Source: Streptomyces megasporus (GTDB taxonomy: Bacteria > Actinomycetota > Actinomycetes > Streptomycetales > Streptomycetaceae). Taken from it: a stretch of DNA of 45,105 bases. Below the pieces are notes generated by a model. That model was not told the DNA's origin and did no database searches. It saw only the letters and a list, made by a program, of their open reading frames with translations. Below, in pieces: positions 17,055 to 25,031 of the stretch. The position numbers and the translations under genes are program-made. Each line of letters begins with the position of its first letter. The stretch's first letter is position 1. The stretch spans positions 1 through 45,105 of the forward strand of contig NZ_JODL01000033.1 of assembly GCF_000718985.1 (NCBI RefSeq), given 5' to 3'.

Positions 17055-17416
17055 GGATCTCCTCCGGGGCGAGCTCCTGCCAGAGAGTGACGGGTAGTGC
17101 CGCTGCGGCGGCGGAAAATCGTCCACCGAGCGCCGACTAAGTCCTCTGCAAGCCCTGCTAATGACCTATCAGAGTCCTCGAACAGGACTTCGCGAGACAG
17201 CATGATGTCACCTCGTCGCTGCGAAGTCAGGTCCCGTCACGCGGCACCGCGCACCACAGCGGGACCGGCGAAGAAAGCCGGCGTCATCGACCCCGGACGC
17301 CGCAGGACCGCCAGGTGCCGCCTCGCCCACACTCCCCGGGCGGGGCGGCACCCAGAGGGCTCCGGTGGGCGCAAGGGGATGTTCCAGCACCATCCGGCGC
17401 AGAGAGAGGAACAGCC
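17055..17416. promoter_or_regulatory. Divergent control region of the radical SAM operon
   Basis: This 362-base intergenic region lies between the XRE/TPR regulator and the 119-residue gene. It holds the dyad AGTCCT-CGAAC-AGGACT (17173-17189), with a further AAGTCCTC half-like copy at 17139-17146. Two more inverted repeats follow: GGTCCCG/CGGGACC (17230-17236, 17260-17266) and GGTGCCGCC/GGCGGCACC (17314-17322, 17344-17352). The first is operator-like and the last could be an mRNA hairpin in the operon leader. No small precursor-peptide gene was found here. Confidence 0.45.
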
Positions 17417-17776
17417 GTGCCTCAAGCCAGACGAGAGAAGAAGGACCACCTCATCTACGCGGACGTCGTGGACTCCAAGTCCAAGGCGGGCGTGTGGATG
17501 GGAGAGCGCGCCTCCTTCCAAGAGAAGCAGAACCGCATCATCGAGGCGCTCAAGGAGCAGACCGACTGGGTCGAACTGAAGAACGCGATCATGGTCATCG
17601 GCACCGAACCGGCCGGCATCACGGTCATCGCGCCGAACCCGACGCTGCCCGGTGTGATCGTCCTCGCCGACGGCGGTTCCCCGGTCACCTCCGCGAAGCT
17701 CCAGGCCGCTGCCGAGGAGAGGGTCCGCGCAGTCATGGGTGAACTCGGGATCGCCGAAGAGGAAACGGCGGCCTGA
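17417..17776 (+). CDS. 119-residue protein at the head of the radical SAM operon
   Basis: The frame starts at the GTG at 17417 behind an AG-rich ribosome binding stretch and ends 5 bases before the first radical SAM gene. The sequence is charged at both ends (PQARREKKDHLIYADVV; ERVRAVMGELGIAEEETAA). The middle is hydrophobic (NAIMVIGTEPAGITVIAPNP, LPGVIVLADGG). I recognise no family. It has no Cys or obvious core repeat, so it does not look like a classic ribosomal peptide precursor. It could be a partner subunit, a carrier or a substrate protein for the radical SAM enzymes. Its strict placement and tight spacing support joint function. Confidence 0.7.
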   Translation: MPQARREKKDHLIYADVVDSKSKAGVWMGERASFQEKQNRIIEALKEQTDWVELKNAIMVIGTEPAGITVIAPNPTLPGVIVLADGGSPVTSAKLQAAAEERVRAVMGELGIAEEETAA

Positions 17777-17781
17777 CCACC

Positions 17782-19083
17782 ATGGCCGTCCCTCAGATGC
17801 TGTGGGGGAAGTACTTCCGGTACGAGCGGGCCGGGGAAGCAGTCCTCCTCGACCCGGTTGGGCTGGACAGTGTGTTCATCGGCCCCGGCGAGGTCCAAGA
17901 CCTCGCCGGGGTCCCCCCGACCGCGACCCACGAAGCCCTTGCCGGGCTCGGCTTCACACCCGGCGGTCCCGTGGCCGACCGGCGCGAAGCGCTCCATAAC
18001 CGTCTCCGACACCTCGGCCTGGACGCCGTCCCTCACCGCATCAGCGGCCTACGCGTGGTTCTCACCGACCGCTGCAACATGGCCTGCACCTACTGCTTCG
18101 TCGATACGAACACCGGCAAGCCGGATATGACGAAGGACGAGCTCTCGGACGGGCTGGAGTTCCTGTTCGAGCAGAACGCCGGGCAGGACGAGGTGTCCAT
18201 CCAGTGGTTCGGCGGCGAGCCGACCATCCGCTTTGACCTGATGCGATACGGCGACCAGCTCGCCGACACCCTCGCCGACCGCTACGACGTGGCCAGGGTG
18301 CGGCGCACGGTCGTCACCAACGGCGCCCGTCTGACCGACGAAGCCCTCGACCACCTCGTCGCGTACGAGTACGGGGTCGGCATCTCCATTGACGGCCCTC
18401 CAGGCATCAACTCCGCGAACCGCCTCCTGCTCGGCGGGCAGCCCGCGGACGACCGGATCCGCCGCAACGTCGCCCGGCTCATCGAGGCCGAAGGGCTTCA
18501 CGTGGGCTGCAATCTCACTCCGACGGCCGCGAACATCGGACGCCTCGCCGAGACCGTCCGGTGGATCGTCGACGACCTCGGGCTGAAGTTCGTCTACGTC
18601 AACACGCCCATCCCGACGGCGGGCCGCTGGCAGGTCAAAGGCGCCGATCTGGCCAAGGAGCTGTACGAGGCGCGCCTGGCCGCGCTGGGACGGGGCGGGA
18701 TGCTGTTCTCCGTCCTGGACCGCGCCTTCCAGGCCCTCGACACCCGCCGGCCGATGCTGTTCGACCACATGCAGGGCGACCGCAGTCTGAACGCAGCCCT
18801 CCTACCCGGCAGCCGGGTCAGCCTGTGCGATATCAACTTCACCGAGCCGTCGTTCCTGCACACTCTCGACGAGCTGCGGGCCGCCCCCGGCCTCCTGGCC
18901 GGCGTGGCGAAGAAAGTCGCACCGATCCCCAAGTGCGGTGACTGCCCGGCGCTCGCCATCTGCGGCGGCCCGTCCCGCAACGAGCAGGCCCTCGTCGGGG
19001 GCGACGCCCCGGACCCCGAGATGTGCGCGTTCTACACGAGCACCGTGGAGATCGCCGTCTGGGACGGCACGGGGGTGCAATGA
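17782..19083 (+). CDS. Radical SAM enzyme with SPASM-type C-terminus
   Basis: This 433-residue protein cleaves SAM reductively with a 4Fe-4S cluster bound by Cys98, Cys102 and Cys105 in DRCNMACTYCF. The glycine-rich SAM-binding strand WFGGEPTIRFD is present. C-terminal cysteines (about 349, 385, 388, 394 and 415; CGDCPALAICGG) mark a SPASM domain with auxiliary clusters, typical of peptide and protein maturases. Residues 1-85 precede the barrel and might act as a recognition element, but I cannot confirm an RRE fold. The start is 5 bases after the previous stop, and the end overlaps the next radical SAM gene by four bases. The substrate is probably the neighbouring 119-residue protein or an unseen peptide. 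Confidence 0.9.
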   Translation: MAVPQMLWGKYFRYERAGEAVLLDPVGLDSVFIGPGEVQDLAGVPPTATHEALAGLGFTPGGPVADRREALHNRLRHLGLDAVPHRISGLRVVLTDRCNMACTYCFVDTNTGKPDMTKDELSDGLEFLFEQNAGQDEVSIQWFGGEPTIRFDLMRYGDQLADTLADRYDVARVRRTVVTNGARLTDEALDHLVAYEYGVGISIDGPPGINSANRLLLGGQPADDRIRRNVARLIEAEGLHVGCNLTPTAANIGRLAETVRWIVDDLGLKFVYVNTPIPTAGRWQVKGADLAKELYEARLAALGRGGMLFSVLDRAFQALDTRRPMLFDHMQGDRSLNAALLPGSRVSLCDINFTEPSFLHTLDELRAAPGLLAGVAKKVAPIPKCGDCPALAICGGPSRNEQALVGGDAPDPEMCAFYTSTVEIAVWDGTGVQ

Positions 19084-19982
19084 GCACTCATGTCCGTACA
19101 GCACTGATCTCCACGGCCGGGCACTGCAAGGTGGCCTGCGGGTTCTGCTTCCGGGCCGACCGCGCCCACGGCTTCCTGGATACCGCGACCTACACCCGCA
19201 CCCTGTCGCGGCTGAAGGAGGTGGGCGTGGAAGGGGTGTGTCTGAGCGGTGGGGAACCGACCCACCACCCGCAGCTCCGGCAGCTGGCACGGCTGGCCCG
19301 CCAGTTCGGCATGGCGGTATCGATGGTGACCTCGGCCCGCACCGCGGCCGAAATCGTCACCCTCTCCCAGGTGGCGCATCTGCTGGCCAACGTGACTGTC
19401 TCCGCCGACTCGCAGGGTGCGATGGTGCTGGGACGCACCACCCGTACCGCGGCCTCAGGGATCGACACGCTGCGCGCCCTCAGTACCGGGACGAAGATTC
19501 TGCACGTCACCTGCTGGGACCTGAACGACGAGGAGTGCCGGGACCTGGCCGGCCTTGTCTCCGAGGCCGGGATAGAGGTCCAGTTCAGTCCCGTCGTCCT
19601 CGACGAGCGCGCTCTGCGCCGTGAGGGCAGGTCGGCCCAGGACTACCTGGTGCAGCAGCAGCTCGACGCCGAGCTGCTGGGCCGCCACTTCGACCTGTCC
19701 GACCGCTACCGGGCCTACCTCGGCGAACTGCGGGAGCTGCAACTCGCAGGTGGGGGCGAGCGGTGGCCGTGCCGCTCGGCGACCGCGTACGTTTCCGCCG
19801 ATGGCCGCATCCGGCGCTGCCCTTACGGCCAGGCGTCGGTCAGCGCCCATGCTCCCCGGGCCGCGATCAGACAGTTCCTGACCGCTCCGGCGCAGGACCG
19901 GGTGACCCCGGACTGCGCCGCCATCTGTCGCCACCCCTCTGCCACGCCCGACGACCGCAGTGCGTCGTGCGCTGCGGCGTGA
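19080..19982 (+). CDS. Second radical SAM enzyme
   Basis: This is a 300-residue radical SAM protein. The cluster motif is GHCKVACGFCF (Cys16, Cys20, Cys23), and CLSGGEPTHHPQL follows as the SAM-binding strand. Extra cysteines near the end (WPCRSATAY, IRRCPYGQ, CAAICRH, CAAA) suggest an auxiliary cluster of the twitch or SPASM kind. The ATG start overlaps the preceding stop (ATGA), so the two radical SAM enzymes are translated together and probably act in sequence on one substrate. It is not a duplicate of the first enzyme: length and C-terminus differ. Confidence 0.87.
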   Translation: MSTHVRTALISTAGHCKVACGFCFRADRAHGFLDTATYTRTLSRLKEVGVEGVCLSGGEPTHHPQLRQLARLARQFGMAVSMVTSARTAAEIVTLSQVAHLLANVTVSADSQGAMVLGRTTRTAASGIDTLRALSTGTKILHVTCWDLNDEECRDLAGLVSEAGIEVQFSPVVLDERALRREGRSAQDYLVQQQLDAELLGRHFDLSDRYRAYLGELRELQLAGGGERWPCRSATAYVSADGRIRRCPYGQASVSAHAPRAAIRQFLTAPAQDRVTPDCAAICRHPSATPDDRSASCAAA

Positions 19983-19992
19983 GGGCGTCCCG

Positions 19993-20790
19993 ATGCATCC
20001 CGACTCCATGGACCGCTCTATGGCGATCACGACACCCGATGACTTCACCTTCCGCTGGCGGCGACCGCCGAACTTCCCGTTGGAGGTCTCCTTCGACCAC
20101 ACGTTCCTGCCCGCCGTCGACATCCTCGACCACATCCGTAGGGACGAGGAGGTCCGGTTCACGGTCCTCGGGGACGACGACTGGCAGGTGCGCATGGACC
20201 GCACAGCCGCCTTCCGCACCGCGCCGATCGAGGAGATCGTCACCTGGACGTTCCGGCTGGTGCACTTCAACCTCAGCCGCTTCTACGACGACCTCCTGGA
20301 CGGCTTCCAGGACGAGATCATGATCCCCTGGCGCACGCATCTGTCCGCCCGGGGATTCACCTGGCAGCGTCTGGCGCCCATCCTGTTTCTGTCCACCGAG
20401 GGCGCGTCCTCGACCTACCACAACGACAACTCGCACGGCCTGGTCTGGCAGGTGCACGGCACCAAGACCTTCCACAGCTACCTCGACCCCGACAAGCACC
20501 TGACGGCCGACGCGGCGGTCATCGGCGAGACCACCGGCGAGGACCCGCCCGCACACGATCCGGACGACCGCCAGTCCGTCACCATGCAGCCCGGCGACCA
20601 GCTGTGGAGCCACGCGCTGACACCCCACTGGGTCACCACCGAGTCGGGGCTCGCCATGAGCGTCACCCTCTCCCACGGCGGCCTGTGCCACCAGGGCCGC
20701 TTCTCCGAGCGGGAGCTGGCACTACGGGCCTACTGGGACAAGAACCCGGGTGAGGCATGGACGCATGACCTGCGCAACGTCCGCTACTGA
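19993..20790 (+). CDS. JmjC/cupin-like Fe(II)-dependent oxygenase
   Basis: This 265-residue protein has the core of the cupin-like/JmjC fold. His143 and Asp145 in TYHNDNSHGLVWQVHG, with His212 in SHALTPHWV, make an HxD...H iron triad. The pattern GTKTFHSYLDP followed by MQPGDQLW fits the double-stranded helix. Such enzymes hydroxylate or otherwise oxidise side chains using 2-oxoglutarate. The ATG at 19993 is chosen for GAGGG 7 bases upstream; in-frame GTG 19960 would overlap the previous gene. It closes the operon, so the expected pathway is two radical SAM steps followed by an oxidation. Confidence 0.82.
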   Translation: MHPDSMDRSMAITTPDDFTFRWRRPPNFPLEVSFDHTFLPAVDILDHIRRDEEVRFTVLGDDDWQVRMDRTAAFRTAPIEEIVTWTFRLVHFNLSRFYDDLLDGFQDEIMIPWRTHLSARGFTWQRLAPILFLSTEGASSTYHNDNSHGLVWQVHGTKTFHSYLDPDKHLTADAAVIGETTGEDPPAHDPDDRQSVTMQPGDQLWSHALTPHWVTTESGLAMSVTLSHGGLCHQGRFSERELALRAYWDKNPGEAWTHDLRNVRY

Positions 20791-20793
20791 GAC

Positions 20794-20836
20794 CGCGTCC
20801 CACGACACGGGCGAGTGCCTCGTGCCGTGGGACGCG
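20794..20836. terminator. Hairpin between the oxygenase operon and the AspRS gene
   Basis: Sixteen-base arms (20794-20809 and 20821-20836) match at 15 positions, built on CGCGTCCCACG / CGTGGGACGCG, with an 11-base loop. The hairpin lies between convergent genes and so can stop transcription from both sides. Confidence 0.7.
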
Positions 20837-20848
20837 GCGCGCGGTCGG

Positions 20849-22159
20849 CTACGGCGTGAGCCGGTTCGGTCCGCGGAAGAGGAAGGTGGCCTCGCGGATC
20901 GAGTCCAGGCCGAGCATGACCATCAGCACTCGACCGAGACCCATGCCGAGTCCGCCGTGCGGCGGGCACCCGTACCGGAACGCGTTCAGGTAGTCCTGCA
21001 ACGGCTCGGGGCTCATGCCCTTCTCCGCGGCCTGCTCCAGCAGCACGTCGTACCGGTGCTCACGCTGCGCTCCGGTGGTGACCTCCAGTCCCTTCCACAG
21101 CAGGTCGAAGCTCAAGGTCACGCTCGGGTCGTCGGCGGGCCGCATGTGGTAGAAGGGCCGGATGCCGACCGGGTAGTGCGTGATGAACACGAACTCGTGC
21201 CCGGTGGCCTCCTTGATGTGAGCTGAGATGCTCCGCTCGCCCTCCGGATCCAGGTCCTCCTTGACCTTCTCCGGGTCCCAGCCGCCCTTGCGCAGGATCT
21301 CGTGGGCTTCAGCCATGGTGATGCGCGGGAAGGGCGTCGTGGGGACGGTGACCTCGACGCCGAGGTGCTCGGCGATCGCATCACCGTGAGCGTCGGCGAC
21401 CTTGGCGATCGCGTGAGCGAGCATCCGCTCCTCGAACGCCATCACGTCCTCGACGCCGTCAATCCAGGCCAGCTCTACGTCGACGCCGGTGAACTCGGTC
21501 GCGTGCCGAGAGGTGAACGACGGCTCCGCGCGGAAGACCGGCCCGATCTCGAAGACCTTGTCGATCCCGGCCGCGATGGCCATCTGCTTGTAGAACTGCG
21601 GCGACTGCGCCAGGTAGGCGCTGCGGCCGAAGTAGCCGAGCTTGAAGACCTCCGCGCCGGACTCCGAGGCGGTGCCCATGAGCTTGGGGGTGTGCATCTC
21701 GGTGGCGCCCTGCTCGTAGGCGTACTCGCGCATCCCCTGTTCCAGGGTGGTCTGCACGGCGAACATCAGTTGGGTGGCGGGACGGCGGCGTACGTCCAGG
21801 AAGCGCCAGTCCAGGCGTTGCTCCAACCCGGTGTGCTCGTCGATCGGAAGCGGTGTGGCGGCCAGGTTCAGGACCTCGACCGTTTCAGGGACGATCTCCA
21901 GGCCGCCGAGCTTGACCTGGGCGGCGTCGACGACACGGCCGGTGATACGGACGGCGGATTCGGGGGTGAGGGCTTCGAGCTGGGCCTCAAGCGGCCCGTC
22001 GTCTCGCTTGTGGGTCACCTGCACCATGCCGGTGCTGTCTCGCACGATGACGAACTGCATCTTGCGCTGCAGGCGAAGCGTGTTCACCCACCCGCAGACG
22101 GAAACGGTACGGCCGACGTGTTCTCGCAGGTCGGAGACGTGTACGCGGCTGTGGATCAT
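20849..22159 (-). CDS. Second, archaeal-type aspartyl-tRNA synthetase
   Basis: This 436-residue class II synthetase charges tRNA-Asp, and tRNA-Asn if non-discriminating. The N-terminal OB fold (VCGWVNTLRLQRKMQFVIVR) binds the anticodon. FRAEPSFTSRHATEFTGVDV is motif 2, and GLGMGLGRVLMVMLG is motif 3. It lacks the GAD insertion of bacterial AspS (about 590 residues), so it is the short archaeal/eukaryal type. Streptomyces also encodes a housekeeping bacterial AspS elsewhere, so this is a duplicate. The ATG at 22159 has GGAGG six bases upstream, embedded in a hairpin at the end of a T-box leader. Regulation by uncharged tRNA-Asp and a position beside a radical SAM/oxygenase operon suggest an inhibitor-resistant copy; indirect Asn-tRNA formation is the other option. 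Confidence 0.92.
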   Translation of the reverse strand: MIHSRVHVSDLREHVGRTVSVCGWVNTLRLQRKMQFVIVRDSTGMVQVTHKRDDGPLEAQLEALTPESAVRITGRVVDAAQVKLGGLEIVPETVEVLNLAATPLPIDEHTGLEQRLDWRFLDVRRRPATQLMFAVQTTLEQGMREYAYEQGATEMHTPKLMGTASESGAEVFKLGYFGRSAYLAQSPQFYKQMAIAAGIDKVFEIGPVFRAEPSFTSRHATEFTGVDVELAWIDGVEDVMAFEERMLAHAIAKVADAHGDAIAEHLGVEVTVPTTPFPRITMAEAHEILRKGGWDPEKVKEDLDPEGERSISAHIKEATGHEFVFITHYPVGIRPFYHMRPADDPSVTLSFDLLWKGLEVTTGAQREHRYDVLLEQAAEKGMSPEPLQDYLNAFRYGCPPHGGLGMGLGRVLMVMLGLDSIREATFLFRGPNRLTP

Positions 22160-22431
22160 TGCGGTCCTCCGAAGGACGTCGTCATGATCCCTTGGGAGTG
22201 CGGGCGAGAAGGGCAACTCGCGGTGCCACCGCACTTTCGCCGCCAGATGATGGCGGCCTCGTTCGGGCCCGGTGACGGGGGCCGGCCGGCGGGGCATTGG
22301 ACCCCCAGGCGAGGCCGTTCCTCCCCGCGCTCGGGAGGGTCTTCACCTCGGGGCGCGAGGCCGCCTTCCCAGCTCCCGGCGGCTCTCTCTGCTCGCGTGA
22401 TCCCTGGCTACTCGTCTCCGTCAACGCGTTG
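22160..22431 (-). promoter_or_regulatory. T-box riboswitch, Asp (GAC) specifier, upstream of AspRS
   Basis: The leader shows the parts of a T-box RNA in order. Stem I has the S-turn strand AGTA (22412-22409) opposite GAA followed by the specifier GAC (22341-22339). It has helix arms CGCGAG/CTCGCG and an AGAGAG stretch with a hairpin GCCGCC...GGCGGC further out. Stem III is GCCGCC-atcatct-GGCGGC (22257-22239). The core GTGCGGTGGCACCGCG (22234-22219) contains the TGGC bulge, which pairs with a GCCA tRNA end, that is discriminator G73 as in tRNA-Asp. The Shine-Dalgarno GGAGG lies in a hairpin GTCCT-TCGG-AGGAC (22177-22164), indicating translational control. Specifier, discriminator and downstream gene all agree on aspartate. 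Confidence 0.85.
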
Positions 22432-22437
22432 CTCAGC

Positions 22438-22467
22438 AGGATACGGACCCCACGAGCATCGCCGCAA
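22438..22467 (-). promoter_or_regulatory. Promoter of the T-box/AspRS transcript
   Basis: TTGCGG (22467-22462) and TATCCT (22443-22438) are separated by 18 bases, a good vegetative sigma factor promoter for Streptomyces. Transcription would start near 22431, just before the T-box stem I. Confidence 0.6.
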
Positions 22468-22500
22468 TCATGAACGTACTTGTGAACGGGAGGAGCTGTT

Positions 22501-22983
22501 GTGAGTGTGCTCGTGCGACGGGCGGTGGCCGCCGACGCCAGGGAGCTGGCGCGTATGCGCCAGCTTTCGCTGACCTGCCCGGAGGAGCCTTGGACCAAGC
22601 CGAGAGACTTGCGGGGCGGCCCATGGGTCGAGGAATGCCAGGAGACGTTCGCCGCAATGCTCGGTGACCAGGACACGGTCGCTGCCTTTGTGGTGGATGC
22701 CGCTCCAGGCTGCGTGGCGGCTTGTGCCGTGGGATTTCTTCTGCCCCGGCTTCCGGGCCCCGACAGCAGCAAGCCGTTCAACGGTGACATCAGTACCGTC
22801 GCCACAGATCCGGCGTTCCGCAGACGCGGCTACGCGCGGGCGGTGGTGACAGCGCTCATTGATTGGATGACCGTACGCGGCTGCAAACGCATCAGCCTGA
22901 CCGCCAGCTCAGAGGGCGAGCCGCTGTACACGTCCCTCGGGTTCGTGACCGACAACCCACGGATGTCCCGGCTGGCCGGGTGA
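22501..22983 (+). CDS. GNAT-family N-acetyltransferase
   Basis: This 160-residue protein transfers an acetyl group from acetyl-CoA. The pattern ISTVATDPAFRRRGYARAVV holds the RRxGxA/G pyrophosphate-binding loop, and GEPLYTSLGF is the usual C-terminal signature (LY...GF). The GTG start has GGGAGGAG upstream. It is divergent from the AspRS gene and separated by its T-box leader and promoters. The substrate is unknown. Since acetyltransferases can detoxify aminoacyl-adenylate antibiotics (MccE in microcin C), a resistance role beside AspRS is possible but not shown. Confidence 0.85.
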   Translation: MSVLVRRAVAADARELARMRQLSLTCPEEPWTKPRDLRGGPWVEECQETFAAMLGDQDTVAAFVVDAAPGCVAACAVGFLLPRLPGPDSSKPFNGDISTVATDPAFRRRGYARAVVTALIDWMTVRGCKRISLTASSEGEPLYTSLGFVTDNPRMSRLAG

Positions 22984-23213
22984 GGGAACGACACGGCTAC
23001 GACCGGAACACCTCACTCGACTGGCACCCAGCTCGCGATTACGTCGCGTCGCGACAGGTGGTGGAGGGGGTGGCGGTGGGTCGACGGAAGAGTGCCCGGG
23101 ATCTGCTGGCCGCGACGGGAAAGGGCTGGGACCGCCGGGTCTTCCGCCTGCAGGGCCTCGCCAAGCCGGAGCGCGCCTGCGGTCCGTCGACACGTGCGCC
23201 AGGACCGAGCTCC
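22984..23213. other. Gene-poor stretch after the acetyltransferase
   Basis: There is no supported gene in this 230-base stretch. One frame reads RKSARDLLAATGKGWDRRVF, which may be a relic, but there is no start or family match I can name. It separates the biosynthetic block from the mobilization genes and may hold an old element boundary. I saw no clear direct repeat with the region downstream of the integrase. Confidence 0.3.
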
Positions 23214-23258
23214 GCTCCCCGTACGCGCTCGCCAGGAGGGTGAGCGCGTACGGGGAGC
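23214..23258. terminator. Strong 17-bp hairpin between acetyltransferase and relaxase genes
   Basis: Perfect 17-base arms, GCTCCCCGTACGCGCTC (23214-23230) and its complement (23242-23258), enclose an 11-base loop. The hairpin sits at the convergent 3' ends, 37 bases beyond the relaxase stop, so it should act in both directions. Confidence 0.75.
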
Positions 23259-23294
23259 TTCAAGCAGGCCAGCGCCTCCGTGTGCCGTCTGGTG

Positions 23295-25031
23295 TCAGCG
23301 ACGTGGCAGGCGGAACACGGGAGCGTGGGGAGGCGCCGGAGGCGGTGCGACGTTGGCAGATTGCCGACGAGTGCCTTGGGGCTGGGGATGTCCGGGCATT
23401 TCGACGTGTGCGGGCAGGTCGGCGAGGTGGAGCAGGCGCCAGATGAGGACATCGCTGATGGAGTCGGCGGTGTCCAGTTCCCGGTGGGTGGTGGCTTCGG
23501 TCAGCAGGGCTCGGGGGTTGTGTCCGGCCTGGTAGGCACGGGTGAGGGTAGCGGCCAGGGCGAGCCAGCTCGGCTCGCGCAGTACCTGCTCGGCGATCTG
23601 TGGTGTGGTGGCGTGCAGGAGGGCGGCGGACCAGTCGCGGACGGGCTGGGCCAAGCGCTGCCCCTGCTCCCGGAGGCGGGCGATCGGCTCCTCGGCGGCC
23701 AGCGTGTAGGCGGCGCGCAGGTGGGCGGCGGCCTGGCGGGCGGCTTCGGCCTGCAGGGCGTGGCGGCGTCTTGCATGCCAGTGCGCGGCGGCGGTGGCCA
23801 GGAAGAACAGGGTGTCGATCAGCATGGCTGTGGCCGCGCCGTCCTCGCCGCGTCCCGGGGCCGGGCCGCTGTAGCGGAGGTCGCGGGCGGCGCGGCGCAG
23901 GGCCTGGGCGTGGCGGTACTCCTCCCGGGTGTGGGAGCGGCTGGCGCGTTCGAAGGATCTGGCGGCGTCACGGAGCTGTCGGCGGGTGGGGGCCGCGCTG
24001 GTCTGGGCGAGGCTGTCGAGGATCTCGCCGGTGGCCGCGATGCGGGCCGCTGCGACGCCGTCGCCGTCCTGGTCGAGGACGAGCAGGGCTGCCCAGGTGC
24101 CGTGGGTGGCCGAGCGCCGGGCGGCGGCCGGAGCCGACACCGGCCTGCGCGCCCGCGCGGCGTCCTGGCGCGAGGGCTGCGCCTGCACTGCTTCCGGGCC
24201 GGTGGTGAAGCGGGCGCGGATGCGGGGCAGGGACAGGTCGGGGGCGAGGGTGGAGCCCGCGTAGAAGATGGGTTCATTGTCCTGGTGGTGGTCGCCGGGC
24301 AGGGCGACGGTGTAGCCGTTGATGTCGCCGGAGGGCAGGGTGCGGGTGCGGACGAGGAGCCCGGCGGCCTGGAGGCAGGCGAAGAATTCCGCCTCGTCGG
24401 TGGCGCCGGCCACGGCCTGGCGGACGGTCTCGCGCAGTTCCTCCCGCGCGGTGCGCTCCCGTCCCTGGCGTTGGGCCTTGTGGCGTTCGGCGCTGGTGGG
24501 GCGCTTGGCGGCGGTGCCGTCGCCCGGGGCGACGCGGTGCAGGCCGTAGTCGGCTTCGATGCGGCGGGCCTCGGCCTGGGCGCGTGTGCCGGAGCGGTGA
24601 TGGTCGGGGCGGCGGCCGTCCTCGCGGACGAGGGTGGCGATGATGTGGATGTGGTCGTCGGCGTGGCGGACGGCGGCCCAGCGGCAGCCGGCGCCGTCGC
24701 CGGGGTCGATGCCGGTGGCCGCCACCATGTGGCGGGCGATGGCGGCCCACTGCTCGTCGGTGAGGATCGGGTCGTCGGGGGCGGCGCGCACCGAGCAGTG
24801 CCACACGTGCTTATCGGGGCGCTGGTCGGCGTCGAGCAGGTGCAGGGGCTGGTCGAGGAGGCGCTGGAGGTCCTTCTTCGTCACCGACGGGTCGCGGCCC
24901 GGGTCGGGGGCCAGGTGGTCGAAGGAGGCGACCAGGTGGGGGTCGATGTGCTCCTCGTGGGTGCCCTTGCCGTACAGGTAGTACAGGAGGCCAAGGGTGT
25001 TGCTGCCCTGCTGGTGGACCCGGGGGATCAC
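23295..25031 (-). CDS. Relaxase / mobilization nuclease
   Basis: This is a 578-residue relaxase that would nick DNA at an origin of transfer and stay bound to the 5' end. The N-terminal GLLYYLYGKG region supplies candidate catalytic tyrosines (about 16-19). The three-His metal motif RHADDHIHIIATL is at about 121-133. The C-terminal half is helical and Ala/Arg-rich without a recognisable helicase. The GTG start at 25031 overlaps the MobC stop (GTGA). Together with MobC and without tra genes, it points to a mobilizable rather than self-transmissible element. A long reading frame on the opposite strand is a GC-rich shadow. Confidence 0.88.
   Translation of the reverse strand: MIPRVHQQGSNTLGLLYYLYGKGTHEEHIDPHLVASFDHLAPDPGRDPSVTKKDLQRLLDQPLHLLDADQRPDKHVWHCSVRAAPDDPILTDEQWAAIARHMVAATGIDPGDGAGCRWAAVRHADDHIHIIATLVREDGRRPDHHRSGTRAQAEARRIEADYGLHRVAPGDGTAAKRPTSAERHKAQRQGRERTAREELRETVRQAVAGATDEAEFFACLQAAGLLVRTRTLPSGDINGYTVALPGDHHQDNEPIFYAGSTLAPDLSLPRIRARFTTGPEAVQAQPSRQDAARARRPVSAPAAARRSATHGTWAALLVLDQDGDGVAAARIAATGEILDSLAQTSAAPTRRQLRDAARSFERASRSHTREEYRHAQALRRAARDLRYSGPAPGRGEDGAATAMLIDTLFFLATAAAHWHARRRHALQAEAARQAAAHLRAAYTLAAEEPIARLREQGQRLAQPVRDWSAALLHATTPQIAEQVLREPSWLALAATLTRAYQAGHNPRALLTEATTHRELDTADSISDVLIWRLLHLADLPAHVEMPGHPQPQGTRRQSANVAPPPAPPHAPVFRLPRR

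Noticed and set aside
17782..19982. Assignment of the radical SAM operon to mycofactocin or PQQ biosynthesis
   Set aside because: No MftA/PqqA precursor, no MftD/MftF or PqqB/PqqC homologues adjacent, and the 119-residue protein matches none of them.
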